A stretch of DNA of 64,000 bases, from positions 1-64,000 of the forward strand of contig NZ_JABRWO010000016.1 in NCBI RefSeq assembly GCF_013618625.1, read 5' to 3'. Of this stretch, positions 9,291 through 17,796 are shown one piece after another. Below the pieces are notes generated by a model. It was not told where the DNA came from, did no database searches, and saw nothing but the letters and a program-made list of their open reading frames with translations. The DNA comes from Bremerella alba (GTDB taxonomy: Bacteria > Planctomycetota > Planctomycetia > Pirellulales > Pirellulaceae). Position 1 is the stretch's first letter; each line of letters opens with the position of its first letter. The position numbers and the translations under genes were made by a program.

Positions 9291-10529
9291 ATGTCTGTGG
9301 TCAACTCAACCTGGCAAGACGAAGCATTGGTTCCTGCCGAGGAACTGATTGCCCCGCTCAACCATTTGCCGGAAGAATCGGCAAGTGAAGCACCCTCAGA
9401 GACGGCCCAACCTCCCCAAAAGCATGTGTTTTGGCGGGCTGTCGATGGGCTAATGCATGCTTGGGAGTGGTGCTTTGGCGTCGTTTCCATGATTGTGATC
9501 CTCGCCTTTTTAGCGACCGTGCCCATTTTGAATTTGATGAGCCTGGGCTATTTGCTGGAAGTTAGCGGGCGAATTGCCCGGACTGGCAAATTTACGCAAG
9601 GGTTTGTCGGCATTCGCAAAGCGGCCCGCATCGGAAGTATTGTCGCCGGGGCCTGGCTGATGTTTCTGCCGCTGCGGCTTTTGTCCGACGCCTGGCAAAG
9701 CGCCTGGTTGATCGACCCTGAAAGCGTTCAAACGCGAAATCTGTGGGTGGTGACGATGGTCGCGACCGTTGCCGTCAGCCTGCATGTCGCTTGGGCCTGT
9801 TATCGGGGTGGGCGACTCCGGCATTTTCTTTGGCCGGCACCGATCAAGTTCTTCAAAACCATCTTCCACGGCGGCATGTATGCTCAGGCCCGGGAAGGCA
9901 CGCTAGCTTTCATCAAAGAACTGCACTTATGGCACTATTTTTCGATGGGAGCCCGCGGCTTCGTCGGCACGCTGATTTGGCTGTTGGTGCCGGTGCTGTG
10001 GATGATAGGTGCTCGGCAGATCAATGAACCAGCGGCCGCTTTCCTGGTGAGCCTGCCTGGCATGTTGGTGTTTGCGTTTGTGCTGCTTTACCTCCCGTTT
10101 TTGCAAGCTCGCTTCGCGGCCGAGAATCGCTTCAAGGCCTTGTTTGAAGTGGGAGCGATTCGGCGGTTGTTTGTTCAAGCCCCGATGGCGTGGTGGCTGG
10201 CCCTCTTTATTACGCTGTTGTTTGCCCTGCCGCTGTATCTGCTCAAAGTCGAAATGATCGATCGCGAGATTGCCTGGCTGCCGAGCTTATTTTTTGTGAT
10301 CTTCATCTTTCCGGCTCGGATGCTCTCTGGCTGGGCCCTGGCGGTGGCTAAGCGGCGGGAAAAACCGGCCCACTTCGCCTGGCGTTGGTTAAGCCGCCTG
10401 GCTGCGATCCCCGTGGTGGTGTCCTATATCTTCTTCATGTACTTGTTTTTGTACATCTCGTGGCGCGGGGCGGATAGCCTTTTAGAGCAGCACGCGTTTC
10501 TGGTTCCGGTGCCATTTTTGGGGGCTTAG
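9291..10529 (+). CDS. Conserved multi-pass membrane protein, unknown function
   Basis: A 412-residue protein. After a soluble Glu/Pro-rich N-terminus of about 60 residues there are around seven hydrophobic segments, including VSMIVILAFLATVPILNL, LPGMLVFAFVLLYLPFL and VVVSYIFFMYLFLYI. The segment NLMSLGYLLEVSGRIARTGK just after the first helix recalls bacterial membrane proteins of the DUF4013 type, but I cannot confirm this. No catalytic motif is visible. It lies about 100 bases upstream of an S41 peptidase on the same strand, and a shared transcript is possible. Confidence 0.75.
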   Translation: MSVVNSTWQDEALVPAEELIAPLNHLPEESASEAPSETAQPPQKHVFWRAVDGLMHAWEWCFGVVSMIVILAFLATVPILNLMSLGYLLEVSGRIARTGKFTQGFVGIRKAARIGSIVAGAWLMFLPLRLLSDAWQSAWLIDPESVQTRNLWVVTMVATVAVSLHVAWACYRGGRLRHFLWPAPIKFFKTIFHGGMYAQAREGTLAFIKELHLWHYFSMGARGFVGTLIWLLVPVLWMIGARQINEPAAAFLVSLPGMLVFAFVLLYLPFLQARFAAENRFKALFEVGAIRRLFVQAPMAWWLALFITLLFALPLYLLKVEMIDREIAWLPSLFFVIFIFPARMLSGWALAVAKRREKPAHFAWRWLSRLAAIPVVVSYIFFMYLFLYISWRGADSLLEQHAFLVPVPFLGA

Positions 10530-10632
10530 CATCGGCTTGCTTCAAGCGTTGGCACTAGGACCGTCCCCAGTAAAGGGGTACGATAGAGCCATCGTTTCCT
10601 GTCTTTCTCGCTCTTAGGTTGAAGAGTCTTCC

Positions 10633-11949
10633 ATGCCGCGTGGAAACCTGATCGTGATTTGTGTTGCCTTCGTGACGGCGATGATCTGTTATCAATCGGC
10701 GGCTCAATCGCGTTACGCGTTGATGTTTCAGCAGGGGTTGCGGACGATCTCCGAGTTCTACGTGCGCCCGGTTGAGAATGAAGATCTGTTCGACGCCGCC
10801 ATGGAAGGGCTGACCGCTCCGCTGGATCAAAACTCGGTCTACATTGCCCCACCTCGCTATTCCAATTTTCGCCGCGAGCTTGGCCAAGAGTTCGGTGGGA
10901 TTGGCGTGCATGTCGATTTCGACGAAGAAAACCGAGAGATGGTGATCATCACCCCGCTCGCCGGGGCACCCGCTTATGAAGCTGGAATCCAAGCCGGGGA
11001 TGTCGTGGTGGCCATTGATGGGGTCGACTTGAACGGTGAAGACTTCGACAAGTCGCTGGACCGCCTACATGGCGAGACCGGCACGTCAGTAACCCTTACC
11101 GTTCGGCACATCGGCCAGGACGACTTGGTCGATATCACAATGGACCGAGCCAATATCATGGTCGAGTCGGTTATGGGGGATACGCACGGAGAAGGGGGGA
11201 AGTGGGATTTCCATCTCGCCAGTAATCCCCGCATTGGATACATCCGCGTCGATTCGTTCGGGGACCGTACAGCGGAAGACTTCGAACTCGCCTTAGAGCA
11301 AGTTGGCGATGATGTGGACGGATTGATCATCGATATGCGAGGCAACGCCGGTGGCTACCTGACGGCGGCAATCCAGATGGTCGACTTGTTTATCGATCAG
11401 GGAGACATCGTAACAACGCGTACCCGGAACAACCGCATTCGCGACATTTACGAAGCATCGTCCGGCGGAACGTTGGTCCGTCAAGATCTTCCGGTTGTGG
11501 TGATGGTCAATCGGTTCAGTGCCAGCGCGAGTGAGATCTTCGCGGCCGCACTGCAAGACCACGGGCGAGCGACGGTTGTCGGAGAACGTTCGTTTGGCAA
11601 AGGCACCGTGCAAAGTATCTTCCCGCTCGATGGAAACCGTCGTGCGATCAAAATCACTACGGCGACGTACTGGCGACCCAACGGAAGCAATATTCATCGT
11701 TTTCCCGATTCCAAGGAAGAAGACGATTGGGGCGTGGCTCCTGACCAAGGCTGGGAATTGGAGCTGGATGACGAGACGTTGACGAAAGTCATCAAGGCGA
11801 GGCGTTTAAACGACGTCGATCGAACCAACTTCGCCAACCCAGAATCGGCTACCGAGAGAGAAGTCTCAGAAGAAGAGCAAGTCCTTCTCGACTTTGAAGA
11901 CCCACAGCTGCAACAGGCAATCGAAGTGATCGAGGAAGCGAACAAGTAA
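10633..11949 (+). CDS. S41-family C-terminal processing peptidase
   Basis: A 438-residue protein. An N-terminal hydrophobic segment (residues 5-24) acts as signal or anchor, so the enzyme works outside the cytoplasmic membrane. A PDZ domain spans about 80-165 (FGGIGVHVDF, AGIQAGDVVVAIDG). The protease core has the CtpA/Tsp signature SASASE with nucleophile Ser298, and Lys323 in SFGKGTVQ 25 residues later, matching the Ser/Lys dyad spacing of Tsp. Such enzymes trim or degrade exported proteins recognised at their C-terminus. The tail after about residue 385 is acidic and Glu-rich, probably disordered. All key residues are present. Confidence 0.93.
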   Translation: MPRGNLIVICVAFVTAMICYQSAAQSRYALMFQQGLRTISEFYVRPVENEDLFDAAMEGLTAPLDQNSVYIAPPRYSNFRRELGQEFGGIGVHVDFDEENREMVIITPLAGAPAYEAGIQAGDVVVAIDGVDLNGEDFDKSLDRLHGETGTSVTLTVRHIGQDDLVDITMDRANIMVESVMGDTHGEGGKWDFHLASNPRIGYIRVDSFGDRTAEDFELALEQVGDDVDGLIIDMRGNAGGYLTAAIQMVDLFIDQGDIVTTRTRNNRIRDIYEASSGGTLVRQDLPVVVMVNRFSASASEIFAAALQDHGRATVVGERSFGKGTVQSIFPLDGNRRAIKITTATYWRPNGSNIHRFPDSKEEDDWGVAPDQGWELELDDETLTKVIKARRLNDVDRTNFANPESATEREVSEEEQVLLDFEDPQLQQAIEVIEEANK

Positions 11950-12129
11950 GCGTTTCTGGTACGTTTTGCAAACGTGAATTGCAATTTCTTCCAACGACCT
12001 GAGCGGCTATTCCGAAGGCATAATCGGGGCAAATTATGCCGATTCATTGCCATCATCGAAAACCACGCATATCAGCGACTTGAGGCAATTTCGAGTGCCT
12101 TTTCTGGAATTTGGCATTCGGATTGCAAT

Positions 12130-12363
12130 ATGAACCGGCTAGTCTCCCTGATCTCCCCCGGTTTGTTGAAAGACGCATTGATGGTTTGCAACGTCGACTA
12201 CTTCCAGTGGCCCCCCACCAGTTCTGAGTCCGGCGTGGACTTGGAAACATTCTCGCGGCCACTGCCTTCCAATCCGCACCCAGAAACCCCGTACGTTGTG
12301 GTTCTCTTGAAAATGCTGAGTGTGGCGGACGAAGTTTCCGAGGGAGACGAGTTCGACCAGTAG
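12130..12363 (+). CDS. Small hypothetical protein
   Basis: A 77-residue frame from the ATG at 12130; the open frame extends further upstream to 11974 without better start signals. It has a hydrophobic stretch PYVVVLLKMLSVA near the end and an acidic tail, with no known motif. It ends seven bases before the convergent histone-deacetylase gene. Its composition is not strongly coding-like, so it may be spurious. If it is not a gene, 11950-12369 is a non-coding gap in which I see nothing else. Confidence 0.3.
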   Translation: MNRLVSLISPGLLKDALMVCNVDYFQWPPTSSESGVDLETFSRPLPSNPHPETPYVVVLLKMLSVADEVSEGDEFDQ

Positions 12364-12369
12364 GGATCG

Positions 12370-13323
12370 TTAGGGGGCCTTCTTGATCGAGGCTTGTGCT
12401 AACTCACGCAGGTGAACTTCGATCGAGTCGGCCAGCCGTGGCGGATTGTAGCCCCCTTCGAGCATGCTCACGATACGGCCCCCGCACCACGTGTCGGCCA
12501 CCTCTTGGACAATATTGGTCAGGGTGGCAAAGTCTTCGGTTTCGAGCCCCAAGTCGCCGACCGGATCGTCTTTGTGGGCGTCGAAGCCAGCGCTGATCAT
12601 CACCAACTCTGGCTGCACGCGCTCGGCGAACTCTTGGAGTTGGTACTCGAACGTCGTGAGCGTTGCCATGCGATCGGTCCCGTACGAGACCGGCAAATTC
12701 CAGGTATAGCCTCGGCCAGGACCTTCCCCCACGGCATCACGATCGCCGGAGCCAGGGTAGAAGGGATAGCGATGCATGGAAAAGAACGCCACGTTCTCGT
12801 CTCGCCAGAAGATCTCTTGCGTCCCGTTGCCGTGGTGAACGTCCCAGTCGACGATCAATACCCTGGGGACATCCAACTTCTTCACCGCGGTTGCGGCGGC
12901 GATGGCAATGTTGTTCAGCAGGCAGAACCCCATGCTGGTCTCGGATGTCGCATGATGCCCAGGCGGTCGAATCAGGCAGAACGCATTAGATGCTTCCCCC
13001 TGAGCAACCTGCCGCGTGGCGTCGATCGCCGCACCTACCGCCAGCAGGGCGACCTGGTAGGAAGCAGGCGAAACGACCGTGTCGGCATCGAGATTCCCCC
13101 CTCCAATGCCGGCCAAGTCTTGGATTTGGGCAATCATCTCTTGTGTGTGAACCAGTTGGGCGTGCTCGATCGTGGCCGCCTCGAAGCCTGGTCTGGTCCA
13201 TTTTTCCCAGATATTTTTGTCGCGAAGGTGGGTCGTACACGTCGTGAGACGCAGCGGACATTCCGGATGTTTGCCCGTTAGGTGCTGAAGATATCGGTCG
13301 TGGTAGTAAAGCAGGCTGGTCAT
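12370..13323 (-). CDS. Histone deacetylase family zinc hydrolase
   Basis: A 317-residue single-domain protein with the complete arginase/deacetylase active site: His123 and His124 in RPPGHHA, zinc ligands Asp161 and His163 in DWDVHHGNG, Asp248 in SAGFDAH, and the transition-state Tyr in LEGGY near residue 297. Bacterial members include acetylpolyamine amidohydrolases and acetoin-utilisation proteins. The substrate here is probably an acetylated small molecule or protein lysine, and the sequence does not decide which. No signal peptide is seen, so it is cytoplasmic. It is a single gene with no operon partner. Confidence 0.93.
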   Translation of the reverse strand: MTSLLYYHDRYLQHLTGKHPECPLRLTTCTTHLRDKNIWEKWTRPGFEAATIEHAQLVHTQEMIAQIQDLAGIGGGNLDADTVVSPASYQVALLAVGAAIDATRQVAQGEASNAFCLIRPPGHHATSETSMGFCLLNNIAIAAATAVKKLDVPRVLIVDWDVHHGNGTQEIFWRDENVAFFSMHRYPFYPGSGDRDAVGEGPGRGYTWNLPVSYGTDRMATLTTFEYQLQEFAERVQPELVMISAGFDAHKDDPVGDLGLETEDFATLTNIVQEVADTWCGGRIVSMLEGGYNPPRLADSIEVHLRELAQASIKKAP

Positions 13324-13362
13324 TGCCGGGATCGGCTCTTTTGGGGGGATTGTGCTAATTCG

Positions 13363-13392
13363 TTGACATCAATTCCAACTAGCAACTATTCT
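13363..13392 (+). promoter_or_regulatory. Candidate sigma-70-type promoter
   Basis: A perfect TTGACA at 13363-13368 is followed after 18 bases by TATTCT (13387-13392). It lies about 145 bases upstream of the secreted protein at 13536 and points toward it. The -10 box is imperfect and no transcript data are available. Confidence 0.35.
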
Positions 13393-13535
13393 TAACCTAA
13401 CCGATGTCAGAGGGTATGATTAGATAACTCGTCGATTGGGGAATAGTACTCCCTAAATTCCCTCGCTTATCTCATCGGCGCTCAATCCTGGCTCAGCTGG
13501 GGTGAGACGTCTTTTATTAATAGGAACACCGTGGC

Positions 13536-15305
13536 ATGAAACGAGTTGCTGTTTCGACCCTGGTACTCGCCATCTTGGCGTGTTGTGCGCAAACAACCTG
13601 GGCTCAGTACAACGAGATTCCGATTACGGCCACCGATATCGACCCTGATTCGCAAGATACGCAAACACGTATCCGTTTCGGTCAAGCTCAAGCATCCGTT
13701 CGTGAATACCTCAGAGGTAATCGGACGATGGACGAGCAAGGTCGGACATTGATACGTAAGTTCTTCCGCGATGCTTACTTAAAGAGCTGGACCCGTAAGG
13801 AGAACTGGACCAAGGCTGGTACCAAGCGGCAAGAGTTCTTGCGTACCTACTACGGGCCACTCAATTCCGATCAAGTGGCTCGCGGCATGGTCAATGAAAT
13901 CATGATCGAGTTCATGCGCGAATACATCAAGCCGAACTATCACCCGGTACTTCGATACAACGCGGTTCTGCTGCTGGGCGATTTGCGATCCCGAGAGATG
14001 GACAACATCAACCAGACCCCGGAAGTCCCTTACGCACCCGCGACGGCCATTCTGCTGTCGGCCATTGAAGATCCCAAGCAAAGCGACGCAGTGAAGGTGG
14101 GTGCCTGGATCGGACTGATGGAGCACAGTCAGCTTTACGGGGTGAACCTCGGAGCGATGTCAGGTGCCGAAAAGACGAAGGTAATGGACCTGGTCGTGAA
14201 AACGCTCAGCGAGAAAGCTCCTCCTAAAGATCGCGGGGCTGATGCCCATGCATGGATGCGTAAGCGAGCGATCGATGTGGCACGCCATATTGGTAACGCC
14301 GGCCGTGATGGAGCGTTAGCCAATGCCCTTAATACGATCATTCTCGACGAGAGTCTCCCGATTGAAATGCGATGTAATGCCATCGCAGCCAAAGGCAATC
14401 TCACCTTCGACGCGCAAACTGCCGGCAAACTTGATGTCGCCAAGGATGCAGCGGAAATTGGCAAAGTGGCATTGGAAGCCGTCTCGGCTGATGTTCTGTG
14501 GTACGACAACGCAATCACCGAGTATTACAAAGCCATGATGGGCCCAGGTGGTTCAGGCATTATGGGTGGCGAGTACGGCCCAGGCGGCCCGATGATGCGG
14601 CCAACCGCTCGTCCCCCGTCGCGTCCTTCGGGACGTCCATCACGTGGACGTCAACCGGCCGAATTCGATGAATTAGGTGGCGAAATGGCAGAACCTGAGA
14701 TCATTCGCGATCCATTGGTCGTTCGCATGGAAACCTTGTTCCGTCGTCGCGTGAAGACGCATCTCGATGATTGCAAGCAAGGTCTGGTCGGTTCGACGAC
14801 ACAAATCTCAGGCGACGGAAGCGAGATCCGCGAAGGGATCATTCGCTATGCCAAGAACGCAGAAGATCGACAGCTGATCGTTGGTCTGGCCAAGTCGATG
14901 TTCGGCATGCTGGCAACCGTTGACGACGATGAGCTGTGGGAAGACGAACTGCTCAAGAATTCCAAAGCACGTCTTGAGACGCTTACCGTGGCAGCCCAGA
15001 AACTAGCCGCCAAGGCCGCCGTCGACATTACTCCGCCCGAGGCTGCGGCAGATGCCAAGCCTGCCGCCGACGTTCCCGGTGGGGCAGCGGATGTTCCTGG
15101 GGGTGCAGCAGACGTGCCCGGGGGTGCCGATGTGCCCGGTGGCGCTGATGTACCTGGACCGATGGCCCCAGCCGCAGACGTGCCCGGTGCCGGGGCTCCG
15201 GCGGCGGATGTACCAGGGGCGGCACCACCTGCCGATGTTCCTGGTGCGGCGGCTGGTCCCGCGGCCGATGTGCCGGGTGCCCCAGCGGCTGATGTGCCCA
15301 ACTAA
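13536..15305 (+). CDS. Secreted protein with ADVPG-repeat tail, unknown function
   Basis: A 589-residue protein. A signal peptide covers residues 1-24 (cleavage near TTWA-QYNE). The body (about 30-500) is mostly helical, with alternating Arg- and Ala-rich helices such as HPVLRYNAVLLLGDL that resemble HEAT-type scaffolds. A low-complexity Gly/Pro/Arg/Met segment lies around residues 330-380. The final 80 residues are about ten copies of an A-D-V-P-G/A unit. Function is unknown; it is probably periplasmic or cell-envelope. The next gene, a HEAT-repeat lipoprotein, starts 49 bases later, so the two probably form an envelope-related operon. Confidence 0.8.
   Translation: MKRVAVSTLVLAILACCAQTTWAQYNEIPITATDIDPDSQDTQTRIRFGQAQASVREYLRGNRTMDEQGRTLIRKFFRDAYLKSWTRKENWTKAGTKRQEFLRTYYGPLNSDQVARGMVNEIMIEFMREYIKPNYHPVLRYNAVLLLGDLRSREMDNINQTPEVPYAPATAILLSAIEDPKQSDAVKVGAWIGLMEHSQLYGVNLGAMSGAEKTKVMDLVVKTLSEKAPPKDRGADAHAWMRKRAIDVARHIGNAGRDGALANALNTIILDESLPIEMRCNAIAAKGNLTFDAQTAGKLDVAKDAAEIGKVALEAVSADVLWYDNAITEYYKAMMGPGGSGIMGGEYGPGGPMMRPTARPPSRPSGRPSRGRQPAEFDELGGEMAEPEIIRDPLVVRMETLFRRRVKTHLDDCKQGLVGSTTQISGDGSEIREGIIRYAKNAEDRQLIVGLAKSMFGMLATVDDDELWEDELLKNSKARLETLTVAAQKLAAKAAVDITPPEAAADAKPAADVPGGAADVPGGAADVPGGADVPGGADVPGPMAPAADVPGAGAPAADVPGAAPPADVPGAAAGPAADVPGAPAADVPN
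15068..15303 (+). repeat. Coding tandem repeat (ADVPGG units)
   Basis: About ten degenerate copies of an 18- to 30-base unit encode Ala-Asp-Val-Pro-Gly/Ala at the 3' end of the secreted protein. The first five copies are nearly uniform and the later ones are separated by variable Ala/Pro spacers. The array could expand or contract by slippage. The reading frame is kept throughout. Confidence 0.85.
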
Positions 15306-15329
15306 CTCGGGACTGCTCTTGTCGTAGCT

Positions 15330-15354
15330 GCCGCTGCCAGCTAAAAGCAGCGGC
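15330..15354 (+). promoter_or_regulatory. Hairpin abutting a start codon
   Basis: An 8-base perfect stem, GCCGCTGC / GCAGCGGC, with a 9-base loop ends exactly one base before the ATG at 15355. It occupies the place where a ribosome binding site should be, and no Shine-Dalgarno sequence is visible. It could repress translation initiation or protect the junction between the two genes. There is no T-run, so it is not a standard terminator. Confidence 0.5.
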
Positions 15355-17661
15355 ATGACCGATCATTCCGTTCGCAATCACTCGATCCTTGCTGCGCTGC
15401 TAGCAGTAACTGTTTCCTTGGCCCTGGCCACAGGGGCAGGCTGTCGTAGTGTTGTCGATGGCTCTCGGGATCTAACCGAGATCGCTTCGCCTCCGGCTAA
15501 GACGAAGCCTGAGAAGAAGGCCGTGTCTGCTCCGACGCAGGCGCCAGCTGTCGTCGACCGAGCCGTAGAAGCCGCGGAAATGGTGCTCGCCGCCAGTGTC
15601 GTTCAAACCTCGGAAACCGCTCTTCGTCCCAAGCATATCGAGTCGCGCGGTTGGTATCTCGATCATGGACTGCCGGTCTATCAGGCCGTCGCCCAGAGAA
15701 CCACGCGTTGGCGTCACTCGGCGCTTGAATCGCTGTTAGATCAGCCCGATTCTCCGCAAGCTACCTTCGATAACGGAACAAAGTCGACCAACTTCGAGAT
15801 CCAGGCAACCGCCCTGATCGGATTGGTACGCAGCGGGCACACTGTCGAGCCGAAGCGTTTGGCCGAACTGATCGAGAATCAAGAGATCGCGCCCACCACC
15901 CAGGCCGCTCTGCTGGAAGCCCTGGCAATGACGCCGCCCAAGCAGGCCAAGCCGATCGTAGAGCAGCTCTTTCAGAACAGAGATTCACTCATCGCTTCCG
16001 CCGAAGCCATCGACGAAGAAGTGGCGACGGCACTCGAGCAACAGTTCTGGATAGCCCTGGCATTTCTTCTGACCGAAGATCAACAGGTAACCCGCTTCAC
16101 CGAACGCTTCTCGCAAGCATCGCCGCAACTCCAAGCGACACTGCTCGACCTGCTCGTCTTTCATCGAGCTGACCAGCGGGACGCGATCACCGAACATTTC
16201 GAGCAACTGTCGCCTCAGGCAGTCCGGCGACTAGGGCTGTGGGAGCCATATCTTCGGAGCGTGGCCCCTTTAGAAACGCTTATCGCTCAGACGCGCTCGC
16301 CAGAGTTCGCCACGCGAGAAAGCGCTGTCATTGGTCTCGGACGAGATGGCTCTGCCGCGGCTCAGGCAATGCTCCGAGAGATCACCGATAAAGACCCCAC
16401 CTTGGTCCAAGTTGCGTCGGTCTTTGCCTGGAGTCTGATTCCCGGACATGATCAGTGGACGCGACTTTCCGAGGCGTCGTCCTGGCGCGTACGTTTGGCC
16501 ACGGCCCAGTTGGTACCGCTGCACTCGAAATATCAAGACATCTTCGCTGAGCTGAAAGACGACAATAGCCGCCAAGTGCGCGAGGCGATGATTCATCGTT
16601 CGCCAGAGCTGGTGGCCCGGCAGAAATCGCCGCAAGAAGAGGCCCCCCTGCCAACGAAGCGACATGAGATCCCGAATCTGACGGCCGAACAGGTTATGGC
16701 CATTCTCGACCGCATCGAAAAGGCCGAGCATGCCTCGGACGAATCGCAGCGACAGGAAGCCAGGCGGGCCTTATTATTGCAGCCGCAAGAGGTGCTCGCC
16801 GCAGTAGACCAGGCAGCCAAGCCCCTGGTGGCCTATGACAACGACTATCTATTTAACGTGCTGCTACCTCAGTGCGATCCAGCCTACCGGCTACTGCTTG
16901 AGGTGACTTCCGGAGATCCTCGGCTCACGCTTTCGGCATTAAGGCAGCTTGAACTGCAGTCCCGTCAGGCCGCATTGCCGGAACTTGTCGTGTGGCGTCT
17001 TCAATCGCACGTCGAACACTTCACGCCCATGACGTGGCCGGTGTTAATGGAAGTGATTCGCAATGACCAACGCGAGGCCGCGCAACAAATCGTGCGACGC
17101 GCTTTGGCTCACGACAGCCCTCAGATACGCATTGCCGCCTATCGTTACATCGCCGATTTTCCAATGGATGACGTGACGTCGCAGGTCAAAGACGGACTGA
17201 ATCACGAAGTGCCCAATGTCCGAGTCGCGGCGATTGAAGCCCTGTCCAGCGTAGATGGAGCGGCCAGCATCGGCGATTTTGTCAATCGATTGACCGATAG
17301 CGACATCGACGTGCAGATGGCAGCCTGCCGGGCGCTCGACGCCCAAAACGATCGGCGCGGGATCGACCACTGGAACCGCATGATCTATTCGTCGTCTAAG
17401 GCCGTTCGCCTGAAAGCGGTGCAAGCGATTGTGGCGAGAAAACAGCCCAGCGACATCCCTCTTTTGATCCGTGTGTTGGATGATGAAACGTCCATTCGAT
17501 CGGCGGCACTGGACGGACTGTCCAGTATTGTCGCGAAAGATCAATGGCCATCCTCAATTTCTAACGCAATTTCTTTAGAAGCGAAGTGTGCTGCCTGGAA
17601 AAACTGGTTCGACCGGCAAGCCGATCGCAGCGAACCGGAAATCTTAGCTCCTACCGGTTAG
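15355..17661 (+). CDS. HEAT-repeat lipoprotein
   Basis: A 768-residue protein. A lipoprotein signal ends at LATGAGC with Cys30 as the lipidation site, so the protein is membrane-tethered outside the cytoplasm. It then consists of helical repeats, clearest at about 345-420 and 560-745, for example HEVPNVRVAAIEALSS and SKAVRLKAVQAIVARK, typical of HEAT/PBS-lyase-like repeats. Such proteins are scaffolds for protein contacts and no catalytic site is visible. It follows the ADVPG-tail protein by 49 bases, with a hairpin directly before the start. Both are helical-repeat envelope proteins and may act together. Confidence 0.82.
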   Translation: MTDHSVRNHSILAALLAVTVSLALATGAGCRSVVDGSRDLTEIASPPAKTKPEKKAVSAPTQAPAVVDRAVEAAEMVLAASVVQTSETALRPKHIESRGWYLDHGLPVYQAVAQRTTRWRHSALESLLDQPDSPQATFDNGTKSTNFEIQATALIGLVRSGHTVEPKRLAELIENQEIAPTTQAALLEALAMTPPKQAKPIVEQLFQNRDSLIASAEAIDEEVATALEQQFWIALAFLLTEDQQVTRFTERFSQASPQLQATLLDLLVFHRADQRDAITEHFEQLSPQAVRRLGLWEPYLRSVAPLETLIAQTRSPEFATRESAVIGLGRDGSAAAQAMLREITDKDPTLVQVASVFAWSLIPGHDQWTRLSEASSWRVRLATAQLVPLHSKYQDIFAELKDDNSRQVREAMIHRSPELVARQKSPQEEAPLPTKRHEIPNLTAEQVMAILDRIEKAEHASDESQRQEARRALLLQPQEVLAAVDQAAKPLVAYDNDYLFNVLLPQCDPAYRLLLEVTSGDPRLTLSALRQLELQSRQAALPELVVWRLQSHVEHFTPMTWPVLMEVIRNDQREAAQQIVRRALAHDSPQIRIAAYRYIADFPMDDVTSQVKDGLNHEVPNVRVAAIEALSSVDGAASIGDFVNRLTDSDIDVQMAACRALDAQNDRRGIDHWNRMIYSSSKAVRLKAVQAIVARKQPSDIPLLIRVLDDETSIRSAALDGLSSIVAKDQWPSSISNAISLEAKCAAWKNWFDRQADRSEPEILAPTG

Positions 17662-17796
17662 CCTACTCAACCTTGGGTGCTGCGGCGCGTTATAATTCCA
17701 GCGTCTGGGAGCACCCCCACATGTTGCGCTCCCCAAGATTAGTTACGTGGTCATGCAAGTAGCACTTGTTTGGCTCGGGACGAAACGGAACCAGAC

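Noticed and set aside
12412-13281. 289-codon frame opposite the histone-deacetylase gene
   Set aside because: Antisense to a conserved catalytic gene; the open frame results from GC-rich codon bias.
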